Positions 8,123-16,252 of a stretch of 26,810 bases of DNA are shown here, one piece after another. The notes under the pieces were generated by a model. The model did not search any database. It saw only the letters and a program-made list of their open reading frames with translations, and was not told the DNA's origin. Position 1 is the stretch's first letter. Every line of letters begins with the position of its first letter. Both the position numbers and the translations under genes were made by a program. The stretch is from IMG/VR virus record IMGVR_UViG_3300034072_001030, positions 1 to 26,810 of that record; one strand, 5' to 3'. The stretch is from a virus.

Positions 8123-8451
8123 TGCGTGCGGGGCAGATGGACCAGCGCGTTGTGATCAGTCGCCTGGACCGGGTGCCGGATGGTCTCGGCGGTGCGACCG
8201 AGGTGCCGGTGCAGATCTGCGCCTGTGCAGCCCATGTGGTCTTCGAGACCACACGGGAGCGGCGCGAGGCGGGTCGGATCACCGATCCGCTGCGCGGCGA
8301 GGTGCGTGTCAGGCGGGGTGCCAGCACGCTTGGGCTTGTTGTCAATGACCGCGTCGTGATTGCGGGAGCGTCCTACCGCGTCATATCGGTGACGGATCGG
8401 GGGCGGGCGGTTGCGGAAATCTCGCTTGGTGTGGAGCGTGTGACCACATGA
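8122..8451 (+). CDS. Head-tail adaptor (SPP1 gp16-like, Phage_H_T_join)
   Basis: 109 residues from the ATG at 8122. Its TGATG overlap and an AGGAG at 8111 choose this start over an upstream in-frame TTG. The pattern 'MDQRVVISRLDRVPDGLGGATEV...ARVVFETTRERREAGR...VNDRVVIAGASYRVISV' is the beta-rich stopper/joining family that plugs the portal channel and docks the tail. It ends by ATGA overlap with the gp10-like gene. The family assignment rests on length, position and the 'G..Y.I..V' ending. Confidence 0.8.
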   Translation: MRAGQMDQRVVISRLDRVPDGLGGATEVPVQICACAAHVVFETTRERREAGRITDPLRGEVRVRRGASTLGLVVNDRVVIAGASYRVISVTDRGRAVAEISLGVERVTT

Positions 8452-8879
8452 CCAAGTCGCAGATCAGGGGTGTTGCCGGGGTACGCGCTGCGGTGCGGGG
8501 GATGCCGGGGCGGGTGCGGGTGGCGGTGGCGCGGGAGATCGAGGCCGGGGCGCAGGATGTGCTCGACACGATGCGCGGGCTGGCGCCGGTGCGCACGGGT
8601 GATCTGGCGGCGGCGCTGAGTGCCAAGGTCGACGGCGACGGCTTGCGGGCGCGGATCGGGCTCCTGTCAAAGACGGCTGCGCGCGAGCAGTTCTACTGGC
8701 AATTCATCGAGTTCGGGACCAAGGGCTCGTCCGAGCGTAACATTCCGCCGATGCCGGCCAGCCCGTTCATGGGGCCGGCGCTGGATCTCAACGCGCCGGG
8801 CATCGCGGCGCGGATCGGCCGGGCGACCGGCGGCGTGCTGTCCGCCGGGGCGGCGCTCAAATCACGGACCAGAAAATGA
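8448..8879 (+). CDS. HK97 gp10-like head-tail protein
   Basis: 143 residues. The family signature is visible: 'VRVAVAREIEAGAQDVLDTMRGLAPVRTGDLAAALS' (tail completion helix followed by the P-V-R-T-G-L/D-L motif), then 'FYWQFIEFGTKG...PPMPASPFMGPALD', the strongly conserved E-F-G-T / P-x-x-F-x-x-P-A pair. Proteins of this family act at the head-tail joint or tail terminator. It is coupled to its neighbours on both sides by ATGA. Confidence 0.88.
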   Translation: MTKSQIRGVAGVRAAVRGMPGRVRVAVAREIEAGAQDVLDTMRGLAPVRTGDLAAALSAKVDGDGLRARIGLLSKTAAREQFYWQFIEFGTKGSSERNIPPMPASPFMGPALDLNAPGIAARIGRATGGVLSAGAALKSRTRK

Positions 8880-9292
8880 CAACCGAGGTCAATCGCTGGG
8901 TTTTCCAGCGGCTCACGGCAGCGCTCGCGGCGGTGCCGCCGCTGCCGGCTGTGCCGGTCTTCGATGTGGCGCGAACCGGCCAGGCTCTGCCCTATGTGCA
9001 GATCAGCCGGGTGATCGCCGCGAAACAGGATCGGCTGACGGATCTCAAGCGGCGCTGGCTGGTGACGCTGTCGGTCTGGTCTGCCTACAGCGGACAGGCT
9101 GAGTGCCTGCGGATCATGGGCCGCATCCGTGGCGGGCTGCACCGGCGGCGCGGCGACCTGACCGACGACAGCGGCAACCTCTCGGGCCGGGTGGTGCTGT
9201 GCACGGTACTGACCGAGGCGACGAGCCCGGAGCCGGATGGGCTCACGTTCATGGGGCAGGTGAGCCTCGAGATCCTGACCGAGCAACTCTGA
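8876..9292 (+). CDS. Tail completion/terminator protein, DUF3168-like
   Basis: 138 residues. It opens with a helix then 'LPAVPVFDVARTGQALPYVQISRV', continues with 'RRWLVTLSVWSAYSGQAECLRIMGRIRGGL' and ends 'GLTFMGQVSLEILTEQL'. This is the DUF3168/gp17-like layout of proteins that cap the tail tube and fix its length at the head side. The start overlaps the gp10-like stop (ATGA). A terminator-like hairpin follows (9339-9360), before the tail tube gene. Confidence 0.82.
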   Translation: MTTEVNRWVFQRLTAALAAVPPLPAVPVFDVARTGQALPYVQISRVIAAKQDRLTDLKRRWLVTLSVWSAYSGQAECLRIMGRIRGGLHRRRGDLTDDSGNLSGRVVLCTVLTEATSPEPDGLTFMGQVSLEILTEQL

Positions 9293-9338
9293 CATACGCG
9301 GCGCCTGCCGCTGACCGATCCTCCAGCTGGAGGTTTCT

Positions 9339-9360
9339 GCCGCCCGCGAGGCGGCTTTTT
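9339..9360 (+). terminator. Terminator-like hairpin before the tail tube gene
   Basis: A 6-bp perfect stem (GCCGCC 9339-9344 with GGCGGC 9350-9355), loop CGCGA and five T (9356-9360). A 14-bp perfect palindrome (9320-9333, CCTCCAGCTGGAGG) lies just upstream. Confidence 0.7.
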
Positions 9361-9383
9361 CGTGTCCACAGGAGACCACGACA

Positions 9384-9854
9384 ATGGCAGTACAGACTGG
9401 CGCAGGGACGCGCATTTCCATCGGCCCGACCACGGCCGCAACCACGCCGACCGCGTATGCCGCGCTGACGCCCTGGACCGAGATCGGCGAGGTCGAGGAT
9501 CTCGGCGAGTTCGGCGACAATGTGGGGCTCGCGAATTTCACGGCGCTGAACAATCGGCGCGTCCGCAAGTTCAAGACCTCGTTCGACGCGGGTGACCTGC
9601 AGCTCACGCTGGGCCGTGATCCGGCGGATGCTGGCCAGGTGGCGCTGGCGGCAGCGGTGGCGGCCGATGCCGACTACGCGATCCGGATCGAGCTGGACGA
9701 CAAGCCGACGCCGACCGGCAAGAACACGGTCTTCTACTTCCACGCGGCGGTGACGAAACTGACGACGCAGGTCGGCAATGCCGATGCCATCGTCAAGGGC
9801 TCGGTCAACATGGCCATCAACACGACGGTTCTGATCGTCCCGGCTGCCGCCTGA
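9384..9854 (+). CDS. Major tail tube protein
   Basis: 156 residues, preceded by AGGAG. The sequence 'AYAALTPWTEIGEVEDLGEFGDNVGLANFTAL...RKFKTSFDAGDLQLTLGRD' and the later 'YFHAAVTKLTTQVGNADAIVKGSVNMAINT' is the phage lambda V/TTP-like tail tube pattern. The protein stacks as hexameric rings to make the non-contractile tail. It is the only gene in the window with terminator-like hairpins on both sides (9339-9360 and 9871-9901), which suits a highly expressed structural protein. No sheath gene follows, so the tail is siphovirus-type. Confidence 0.88.
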   Translation: MAVQTGAGTRISIGPTTAATTPTAYAALTPWTEIGEVEDLGEFGDNVGLANFTALNNRRVRKFKTSFDAGDLQLTLGRDPADAGQVALAAAVAADADYAIRIELDDKPTPTGKNTVFYFHAAVTKLTTQVGNADAIVKGSVNMAINTTVLIVPAAA

Positions 9855-9870
9855 CGGTCGGCAGCCAACT

Positions 9871-9901
9871 GGCCGGCGGCGAGGGTGCCGCCGGTCCTTT
9901 T
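9871..9901 (+). terminator. Terminator-like hairpin after the tail tube gene
   Basis: A 10-bp stem (9871-9880 with 9887-9896, one G-T pair), loop GAGGGT, then C and four T (9898-9901). It lies 16 bp past the tail tube stop. Confidence 0.7.
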
Positions 9902-9930
9902 CTTCAACGCACATAACAGGAGCAAATCCA

Positions 9931-10293
9931 ATGACCGACCGTCTCAGTTCGGGTGAGGTGACCATCACCCTCGGCGGGCGCGAGCGCGTGCTGCGCCCGA
10001 CGCTCGATGCTGCGCGCAAAATCAATTCCAAGTTCGGCGGCTTTACCCAAGTCTACCAGCACTTCGTGCAGCAGGACTTCGCGGCGCTGACCTATGTCCT
10101 GGCGGCCGGGCTCAACGCCAAGCGGCTGCAAGAGACGATTGACGAGATCGAGCCGCAGGTGTTCGCCGGTGGCCTGTTTACCGGGTATGGCGAGGCCGCA
10201 ATCAAGTTCCTGCGCAACCTGACCGCAGGCGGACGCGACGCGGATGCTGTGGCTGAGGCCGACGCGCCGGACGGCGACGCCGACCCGGAGTGA
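9931..10293 (+). CDS. Tail assembly chaperone, GTA gp10-like
   Basis: 120 residues with a good ribosome-binding site (AGGAGC). 'GEVTITLGGRERVLRPTLDAARKINSKFGGFTQVYQHF' followed by 'FAALTYVLAAGLNAKR' is the pattern of the small alphaproteobacterial phage/GTA tail protein family placed between tail tube and tape measure. These are taken to be tail chaperones that coat the tape measure. The last ~20 residues are an acidic Asp/Ala tail. It is coupled to the next gene through GTGA (10290-10293). Confidence 0.82.
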   Translation: MTDRLSSGEVTITLGGRERVLRPTLDAARKINSKFGGFTQVYQHFVQQDFAALTYVLAAGLNAKRLQETIDEIEPQVFAGGLFTGYGEAAIKFLRNLTAGGRDADAVAEADAPDGDADPE

Positions 10294-10565
10294 GGGCGGC
10301 CGCCTTCGCCGAGTATCTCGACCGGTTGTTCGACCTCGGCACCGGTCACCTCGGCTGGACTGCGGCCGAAACCCTCGACACCAACCTCGACCATATCCGC
10401 CGGGCGGCTGACGCCCGGCATGAGCTGATCTCGTCGGTGCTCAGGGCGGTGTTTCCGCCCGCGCCGACGCCGCCTGGCGGCGACGGTGTGGCTGGCAAAC
10501 TCATGCGGTTTGCCAGCTCGCATAACGGGATGATCGCGGCGCGGGCCGCATCGGAGACGACATGA
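10290..10565 (+). CDS. Second small tail chaperone candidate
   Basis: 91 residues from a GTG start that overlaps the previous stop (GTGA). It ends by ATGA overlap with the tape measure gene. The first half is helical (LDRLFDLGTGHLGWTAAETLDTNLDHIRRAADARHELI), with the 'LGWT..E..' pattern common in short proteins encoded just before phage tape measures. In lambda the equivalent is made by -1 frameshifting. Here it has its own start and there is a stop (10254-10256) in its frame upstream, so it is probably translated separately by coupling. Confidence 0.72.
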   Translation: MRAAAFAEYLDRLFDLGTGHLGWTAAETLDTNLDHIRRAADARHELISSVLRAVFPPAPTPPGGDGVAGKLMRFASSHNGMIAARAASETT

Positions 10566-13500
10566 CCGGTGATTCTGATCGTTCGATGGAGGTTGTGCTC
10601 GCGGCGAATATTGCCGGGTTTGAGCGCGAGCTGCGCCGGGCGGATGCCGAGATTAGCGCGTTCTCGCGAAAGGCGGAGCGTGGGCTTGCCCAGGTCGACC
10701 GGGCAACGGGCGATTTCAATCGCTCGTCGGCACAGTCGGCCCGGGTGTGGGCGGCGAACATGCGGGCAATGCAGCAGCAGCAGCAGGCGCTGGCGGGGCT
10801 GAAAGGCGCGCTCGTCGGCGTCTCTGCGGCGATGGCGGCGCTTGGCTCGACGCAGCTGATCAACGGGGTCGTCCAGACCTCGGCCTCGTTTGAAAAGCTG
10901 CGAGCCTCGCTCAAGACGGTGACCGGATCTGCCGAGGCCGGGGCGGCAGCGTTCGAAGATATCAAGCGCTTTGCCGGGACGACGCCGTTCTCTGTTGCGC
11001 AGGCGACCGAGGCTTTCATCAAGTTGAAGGCGCTCGGGCTCGAGCCGTCGATGGCGGCGATGGAGAGTTATGGCAACACGGCCTCTGCCATGGGCAAAGA
11101 CCTTATGCAGTGGGTCGAGGCCATTGCGGATGCCACAACTGGTGAGTTCGAGCGGCTGAAGGAATTTGGTGTCAAGGCGAGCAAATCCGGCGACGAGGTG
11201 GCGTTTACGTTCCGGGGCGTGACGACAACCGTGCGCAACAGCGCTGACGAGGTCGAGCGCTATCTGCGGCGGATCGGGACGGACACGTTTGCCGGGGCCA
11301 TGCGCGAGCAGATGCAGGGGCTGAACGGGGCTCTGTCTGCGCTCGATGACCAGATCCAACTGACGGCCGATGCCATCGGACGCGGCGGGCTGTCGGACGC
11401 GATTGCCAATCTGGCCAATGATGCGGCGTCGGCGCTCGAGGGAAGCCGGGCTTCGTTCGAGGGGTTTGGCGGCGCGCTGGGATCGGCGCTCGAGGGCGCG
11501 GCCGGTGCCATGGTGCCGCTCGCTCGCAATGCGGATCTCGCGGCAATCGCGTTGGCGGCGGTGTTCGCCGGGCGGACCATCGGCGCGGTGACGGACTATG
11601 TCCAGGGCACGATGCAGGCGGTGGCGGCATCGCGGGCCAATGCAGCGGCGGCGCTCGAGGATGCGCGGGCGCAGGGCGTCAACGCGGTGGCGACGCTTCG
11701 CGCGGCGCAGGCGCGGCGGGATCTCGCTCTCGCCAACGGGGCCACGGCAGGGACGCTGGCGCGGCTCAGCCGTGACGTGGGGGCTGCCGAGCGTGCGGTC
11801 GACGGGGCGACGGCCAGCATGGCGCGCTGGTCGGACGAGCTGGCGCAGAGCACGGTGCGGGCGCGGGCGGCCAATGCGACGATGTCGGCCCTGCGCGGCA
11901 CGCTGGCGTTTTTTGGCGGGCCGATCGGTCTCGGCATTACCGCCATCACGGCGGGTGTGGCGATCTGGGCGACTCGGACGAGCGAGACGGAAACCGCGAC
12001 GCAGAGCCTCGAGGCGGCGGTGCGCCGGCTGCGGGAGGCCTATGGCCAGACCGGTGCCGAGGTCGAAAAACTGTCGCAGGCCTCGCGGGACATGGCGGCA
12101 TTCGAGGTTGGCGAGGCGCTCAAGGAACAGCGCGGCCAGCTGGAGACGGCCAAGGCGGAGCTGGACGCGGCGCTCGATGTGTGGCGCAACGCGATGGGCC
12201 GCAAGGCGGACCGGCGGGTGCAGCTCGGGATCGACGATCCGCTCAACGAATTTCTCAAGCAGGGCGGCGCGCTGCGTCAGCTCGCCGATGATTTTGACCA
12301 GGGCCGGATCGGGGTTGACCAGTTCCGCGACGCGCTGGCGCGGCTCGGCTCGGAAAACAGCGGCAATGCGGCGCTCGTTGCGCTGGTCGAGCAGGCGCTG
12401 CGCACGACGACGCAGGTCGCCGATCTGGAGCGCAGTGTCCGCGATGGCGAGGCTGCGCTCAATTCAGTGCAGGGCGCGGCGGGCGGGGCTGGCGGGGCCA
12501 TTGCCGGGGCGGGCAATGCGGCGGCAGGGGCGGCAGGGCAGTTTGCCGGGGCGGCGGCAGCGGTCGACACCTATGCTGCCTCGATGCGCAGCCTGGCAGC
12601 GGCGCTGCCTGGGATGCAGGCGGCGTTGGCGGCGCAGGACAAACTGACCGAGGCGCAGGCCGCGTATAACAGGGCGGTCGAGGCGGCCTATCAGACGCCG
12701 GACCCGACCAGCGCGATCCTTGAGGCGCAGCAGGCGCTGGCTGCATCGCGGCGCGAGATCACGGGTGTGGCTGAGGCGACGCGCGAGCTGCAGCGCATCG
12801 AGAAGGACACGCATATCGACGCGCTGCCGGCGCGCGAGCGGGCGGCGGCGCAGATCCGGCGGCAGTATGAGGAGCGCGAGGAGAGCATCCGGGCGCTGGT
12901 CAAATCGGGCGCGCAACAGGCCGAGGTTGACGAGCTGCTGGCAAAAAACAGCCGGGCGCTCGAGCGTGCGCTCGGCAACAGTGCGGCGGCGTTTGAGGCA
13001 AGCGGTCGCAAGGCTGGCGGCTCCGGCAAGCGGGTGTCTGAGGCCGCAAAATCCGTCGATGACTATCGCCGGATTGTGGAGCGGACGGCGCAGCAGGAGA
13101 TGCCCTGGCTGCGCGCGGCGGAGGAAGCGCAGGAGCTGCGCGAGGCGCTGGCGGCGCTGATTGCCACGGGCGAGGATCTGCCGCCCGAGTATGTGATTGC
13201 GGTACGCACGCGGATCGCTGAGCTGGAGCAGGGCGGCTCGATTGCCGACCTCGGCGCCGGCATGGGCCGGGATTTCGGCGACGCGTTTTCGAGCGGGTTT
13301 GGGGATGTGTTCCGCGACCTGATGGAGGGTGGGTTCGACTCGTTCGACGAGCTGCTCGACAAGGTGACGAGCAAGTTTGCCGATATCGGCTATCAGAACA
13401 TTGACCGGCTGTTCTCGGGCGAGGCGTTCAAGGATATGGGCTCGGCGCTGAGGGGCTCGCCGGGGGCGGCGCTGACCGATGCTGTCGAGGCCGGGGCTAT

Positions 13501-16252
13501 GCGCGGCACGCGCACCGGATCGGCGGCAGGTGTCATCGGGGCGCTGACGCAGGGCGGGGCGGCCGGGCTCATGTCGGCTGGAGGCCAGGCGCTTGGCGGG
13601 GCGCTTGGCGCGTTCAGCATGGGCTATCAGTCCGGCTCGCCGCTCATGGGCGGGCTGGGCGGTGCGCTGTCCGGCCTGTCGGCGGGTCTTGCCTTCGGCC
13701 CGGTGGGCGGGGCGATTGGAGCGCTGGTCGGTGGTGGGCTCGGGCTGTTCGGCGGCATCCTCGGCGGCAATGCGCAAGCCAAGCAAAAACGGCTCGCGGC
13801 ACAGCGCGAGCTGGCGACCTCGATGGGCGCCATCAACCAGTTCAAGCAGTTGTCGGCGGGCCGGGGCATCGGCGAGTTCCGCGACGGGTTTACGGAGTAT
13901 TCTGACCAGTCGGTCAAATACCAGATCCTCGCGCGCGATGCGGGCAACAAGGGGCTGCAGCGCGAGCTGGAGCAGCTGCACAGCCAGTATTTCGCGCTGC
14001 TGGAAAAGACTTTCCGCAAGGAACGCGACGTTGCGCTCGGTAATCTCAATCTGGGGTTCGGGTTTGATACCGCGTTCTTCGATGCAGTCGACAATATGGA
14101 GCAGGCGCGCGACCAGCTGACCGGCTGGGTCGATGACGCGCGCTACATGTTCGACCGTCTTCGGGACTATGGCAACGATCTCGATCCGGAGGCGGTGAAC
14201 ACCTACATCTCCGAAATGGAGCATGCTGCGCAGCGCTATGCCATCTCGCTGGTGACCGGCGTCGAGCCGATGAGCGATGTCGCCGAGCGGATCAACGAGA
14301 TCAAAGGCGCGGCGGTCGGCCTCGAGGAGACACTGATCCGGCTGGCGATGTCGGCGGACGAGGCCGCGGCCTCGGTGGACCAGGCGGTCAAGACCGCGAT
14401 GGACAAGCTCCGCGGTGAGTTCGCCGACGAGATCCGGCGCTCGATCAATGACCTCACGGACAGGGGCTACATCAACCAGCTCAATGACGCGGTCAAGACG
14501 CTCGGCGAGCGGCTGGCGGACACAAAGCTCCTCGGCCTCGACAGCGCGCTTGCGCTCGATGAGTTCGACGCGGCCATCGCCTCGATCACCCAGGGCGCGG
14601 CGGACAGCCTGCCGGCGGCGGAGCGGGCTGAGGTCTATCGCAATGCGCTCAAGGCCGTCTCCTCGGCGAGCGGCGAGGCGGCCGGGGTTGTGGACGGGCT
14701 GCTCAAGCGGGCGCTGGAAAGCCTGACCGAGGCGGCGGCCGAGGCTGCTACGCAGCTGGGCGAGGGCGCGCGGGGGCTCTATGCCGGCATCCGGGGCAGC
14801 ATCTCCGGGGCCATGGGGATCGGCTATTACAGCGAGATCGAGGAGGCGCTGACGCTCTACAACGAGCGGCTGAAAACGGCGGCGGATCTGGGGTTTGAGG
14901 CGACCGGGGCGCTGCGGGCGCTGGAGCTGTCGCTCGGCCAGATCGCGGCGACCTCGGGTCTGACCGAGTCGCAGCTCGAGGCGCTGGCCGAGGTGTTCCC
15001 CGCGATCTCCGACACGCTGCGCGGGTTGATCGGCGCGGGCGGATCGAACCAGGTGGCGGATGCGCGCTCGGCGGCGGATCAGGCGCGGGCTGCGCTGCGC
15101 GCGGCCTATGAGGCCGAGCGCTCGGAGCTGGAACAGACAATCTCGACGCTCGGCGGATTTGCCGAGCAGATCAGGGCATTCCGGACGCAGTTGCGGCTGG
15201 ACGCGCAGCTCTCGCCCCTGTCGCCGCTGGAAAAACTGCAGGAGGCGGCTCGGGTCTATCAGGAGACGCTCGCCAAGGTCGGACAGGGCGACAAGGACGC
15301 GCTCGGCCGGCTTGAGCAGGTCAGCCGCGATTACCTCAACGAGGCGCGGGCCTATTACGGCTCGACCGAGGCCTACACGACAATCTGGCAGTCGGTTGAC
15401 CAGCAGCTCGCAGCGGCGCTGGCCAGCGCGGAAACGCAGGTCTCGGCAGCGGAGCAGCAGCTGGCGGCGCTCAAAACGCAGGTCGGCGCGCTGATTGATA
15501 TCAATGACAGCGTCTTGTCGGTCGGGGCGGCGATCACCGGGCTCAATGCGGCGATGGCGGCGCTGGCGAGTGCAGAGGGTGCGCAGGCCGCTGCGATCCG
15601 CGAGCTGGCGGCGATGCAGGCCGCGCAGAATACCGCGACGATCCAGGCGCTGTATCAATCGCTGCTCGGGCGGCAGGCGGACGCGGGCGGGCTGGCGGGC
15701 TGGCAGCAGCATCTGGCCGGCGGCGGCTCGATCAAGGACGTGGCGAGCGGGATCGCCAACTCGCGCGAGGCGGCGATCCGTAATCTCTATCTGTCGGTGC
15801 TGGGCCGCGAGCCGGACAGTGCGGGCCTCGCAGGCTGGCTGGATTATCTCGCCAAGGGCGGCGACATAGCCGGGGTGCAGGCCGGCATTGTCAATTCGCC
15901 GGAGGCGGCGCGGTTGCGCTTGCCGGGCATGGCGGCGGGCGGGCTTGTCAGTGGCGGCGTTGCCGGCGTCGACAGCGTGCCGCGCATGCTGATGCCGGGC
16001 GAGTTTGTCATGCCGGTGCTGGCAACGCGCAACTATGCCAGCGAGCTGGCGCAGATGCGGGCCGGGACCTATCAGGCCAATGACAACTCGGGTGCCGTGG
16101 CTGCCGAGATCCGGGGGCTGCGGCAGGATGTGGACCGGCTGGCCGGGGTTGTGGCGGCCGGGGCGAGGGCCAATGTCGACGCGGTGCAGGAGACGACGCG
16201 CGCGGTGCAGGATCAGCAGCGGCTGGCGGGCATGGGCAGGGCGGCGCGATGA
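10562..16252 (+). CDS. Tape measure protein with C-terminal DUF4214-like repeats
   Basis: 1896 residues. The N-terminus (about 1-230) has the phage tape measure pattern 'ANIAGFERELRRADAEISAFSRKAERG...FEKLRASLKTVTGS...FKRFAGTTPFSV-like...TEAFIKLKALGL'. Long helical Ala/Gln-rich stretches follow, with hydrophobic segments near 450 (GPIGLGITAITAGVAIWA) and 1045 (GPVGGAIGALVGGGLGLFGG) that could insert in the host membrane at DNA entry. Around 1690-1785 are two tandem units of the type 'ALYQSLLGRQADAGGLAGW' and 'NLYLSVLGREPDSAGLAGW', matching DUF4214. Near 1790 comes the tape-measure ending 'GVDSVPRMLMPGEFVMP'. At about 0.15 nm per residue (known rule) the tail would be near 280 nm. The gene is coupled to both neighbours by ATGA. 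Confidence 0.93.
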   Translation: MTGDSDRSMEVVLAANIAGFERELRRADAEISAFSRKAERGLAQVDRATGDFNRSSAQSARVWAANMRAMQQQQQALAGLKGALVGVSAAMAALGSTQLINGVVQTSASFEKLRASLKTVTGSAEAGAAAFEDIKRFAGTTPFSVAQATEAFIKLKALGLEPSMAAMESYGNTASAMGKDLMQWVEAIADATTGEFERLKEFGVKASKSGDEVAFTFRGVTTTVRNSADEVERYLRRIGTDTFAGAMREQMQGLNGALSALDDQIQLTADAIGRGGLSDAIANLANDAASALEGSRASFEGFGGALGSALEGAAGAMVPLARNADLAAIALAAVFAGRTIGAVTDYVQGTMQAVAASRANAAAALEDARAQGVNAVATLRAAQARRDLALANGATAGTLARLSRDVGAAERAVDGATASMARWSDELAQSTVRARAANATMSALRGTLAFFGGPIGLGITAITAGVAIWATRTSETETATQSLEAAVRRLREAYGQTGAEVEKLSQASRDMAAFEVGEALKEQRGQLETAKAELDAALDVWRNAMGRKADRRVQLGIDDPLNEFLKQGGALRQLADDFDQGRIGVDQFRDALARLGSENSGNAALVALVEQALRTTTQVADLERSVRDGEAALNSVQGAAGGAGGAIAGAGNAAAGAAGQFAGAAAAVDTYAASMRSLAAALPGMQAALAAQDKLTEAQAAYNRAVEAAYQTPDPTSAILEAQQALAASRREITGVAEATRELQRIEKDTHIDALPARERAAAQIRRQYEEREESIRALVKSGAQQAEVDELLAKNSRALERALGNSAAAFEASGRKAGGSGKRVSEAAKSVDDYRRIVERTAQQEMPWLRAAEEAQELREALAALIATGEDLPPEYVIAVRTRIAELEQGGSIADLGAGMGRDFGDAFSSGFGDVFRDLMEGGFDSFDELLDKVTSKFADIGYQNIDRLFSGEAFKDMGSALRGSPGAALTDAVEAGAMRGTRTGSAAGVIGALTQGGAAGLMSAGGQALGGALGAFSMGYQSGSPLMGGLGGALSGLSAGLAFGPVGGAIGALVGGGLGLFGGILGGNAQAKQKRLAAQRELATSMGAINQFKQLSAGRGIGEFRDGFTEYSDQSVKYQILARDAGNKGLQRELEQLHSQYFALLEKTFRKERDVALGNLNLGFGFDTAFFDAVDNMEQARDQLTGWVDDARYMFDRLRDYGNDLDPEAVNTYISEMEHAAQRYAISLVTGVEPMSDVAERINEIKGAAVGLEETLIRLAMSADEAAASVDQAVKTAMDKLRGEFADEIRRSINDLTDRGYINQLNDAVKTLGERLADTKLLGLDSALALDEFDAAIASITQGAADSLPAAERAEVYRNALKAVSSASGEAAGVVDGLLKRALESLTEAAAEAATQLGEGARGLYAGIRGSISGAMGIGYYSEIEEALTLYNERLKTAADLGFEATGALRALELSLGQIAATSGLTESQLEALAEVFPAISDTLRGLIGAGGSNQVADARSAADQARAALRAAYEAERSELEQTISTLGGFAEQIRAFRTQLRLDAQLSPLSPLEKLQEAARVYQETLAKVGQGDKDALGRLEQVSRDYLNEARAYYGSTEAYTTIWQSVDQQLAAALASAETQVSAAEQQLAALKTQVGALIDINDSVLSVGAAITGLNAAMAALASAEGAQAAAIRELAAMQAAQNTATIQALYQSLLGRQADAGGLAGWQQHLAGGGSIKDVASGIANSREAAIRNLYLSVLGREPDSAGLAGWLDYLAKGGDIAGVQAGIVNSPEAARLRLPGMAAGGLVSGGVAGVDSVPRMLMPGEFVMPVLATRNYASELAQMRAGTYQANDNSGAVAAEIRGLRQDVDRLAGVVAAGARANVDAVQETTRAVQDQQRLAGMGRAAR

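Noticed and set aside
10230-10300. Programmed -1 frameshift joining the two tail chaperones, as in lambda gpG-gpGT
   Set aside because: There is a stop in the second frame at 10254-10256 and no slippery heptamer between it and 10290. The GTGA overlap explains translation of the second gene more simply.
12464-15712. A very long antisense open frame (1082 codons) opposite the tape measure gene, and similar long ones at 5787-7274, 16213-17877 and 18215-20011
   Set aside because: These run opposite clear phage genes. GC-rich third positions remove stop codons from the opposite strand, and the predicted proteins are Arg/Pro/Leu-rich low-complexity strings with no recognisable family.
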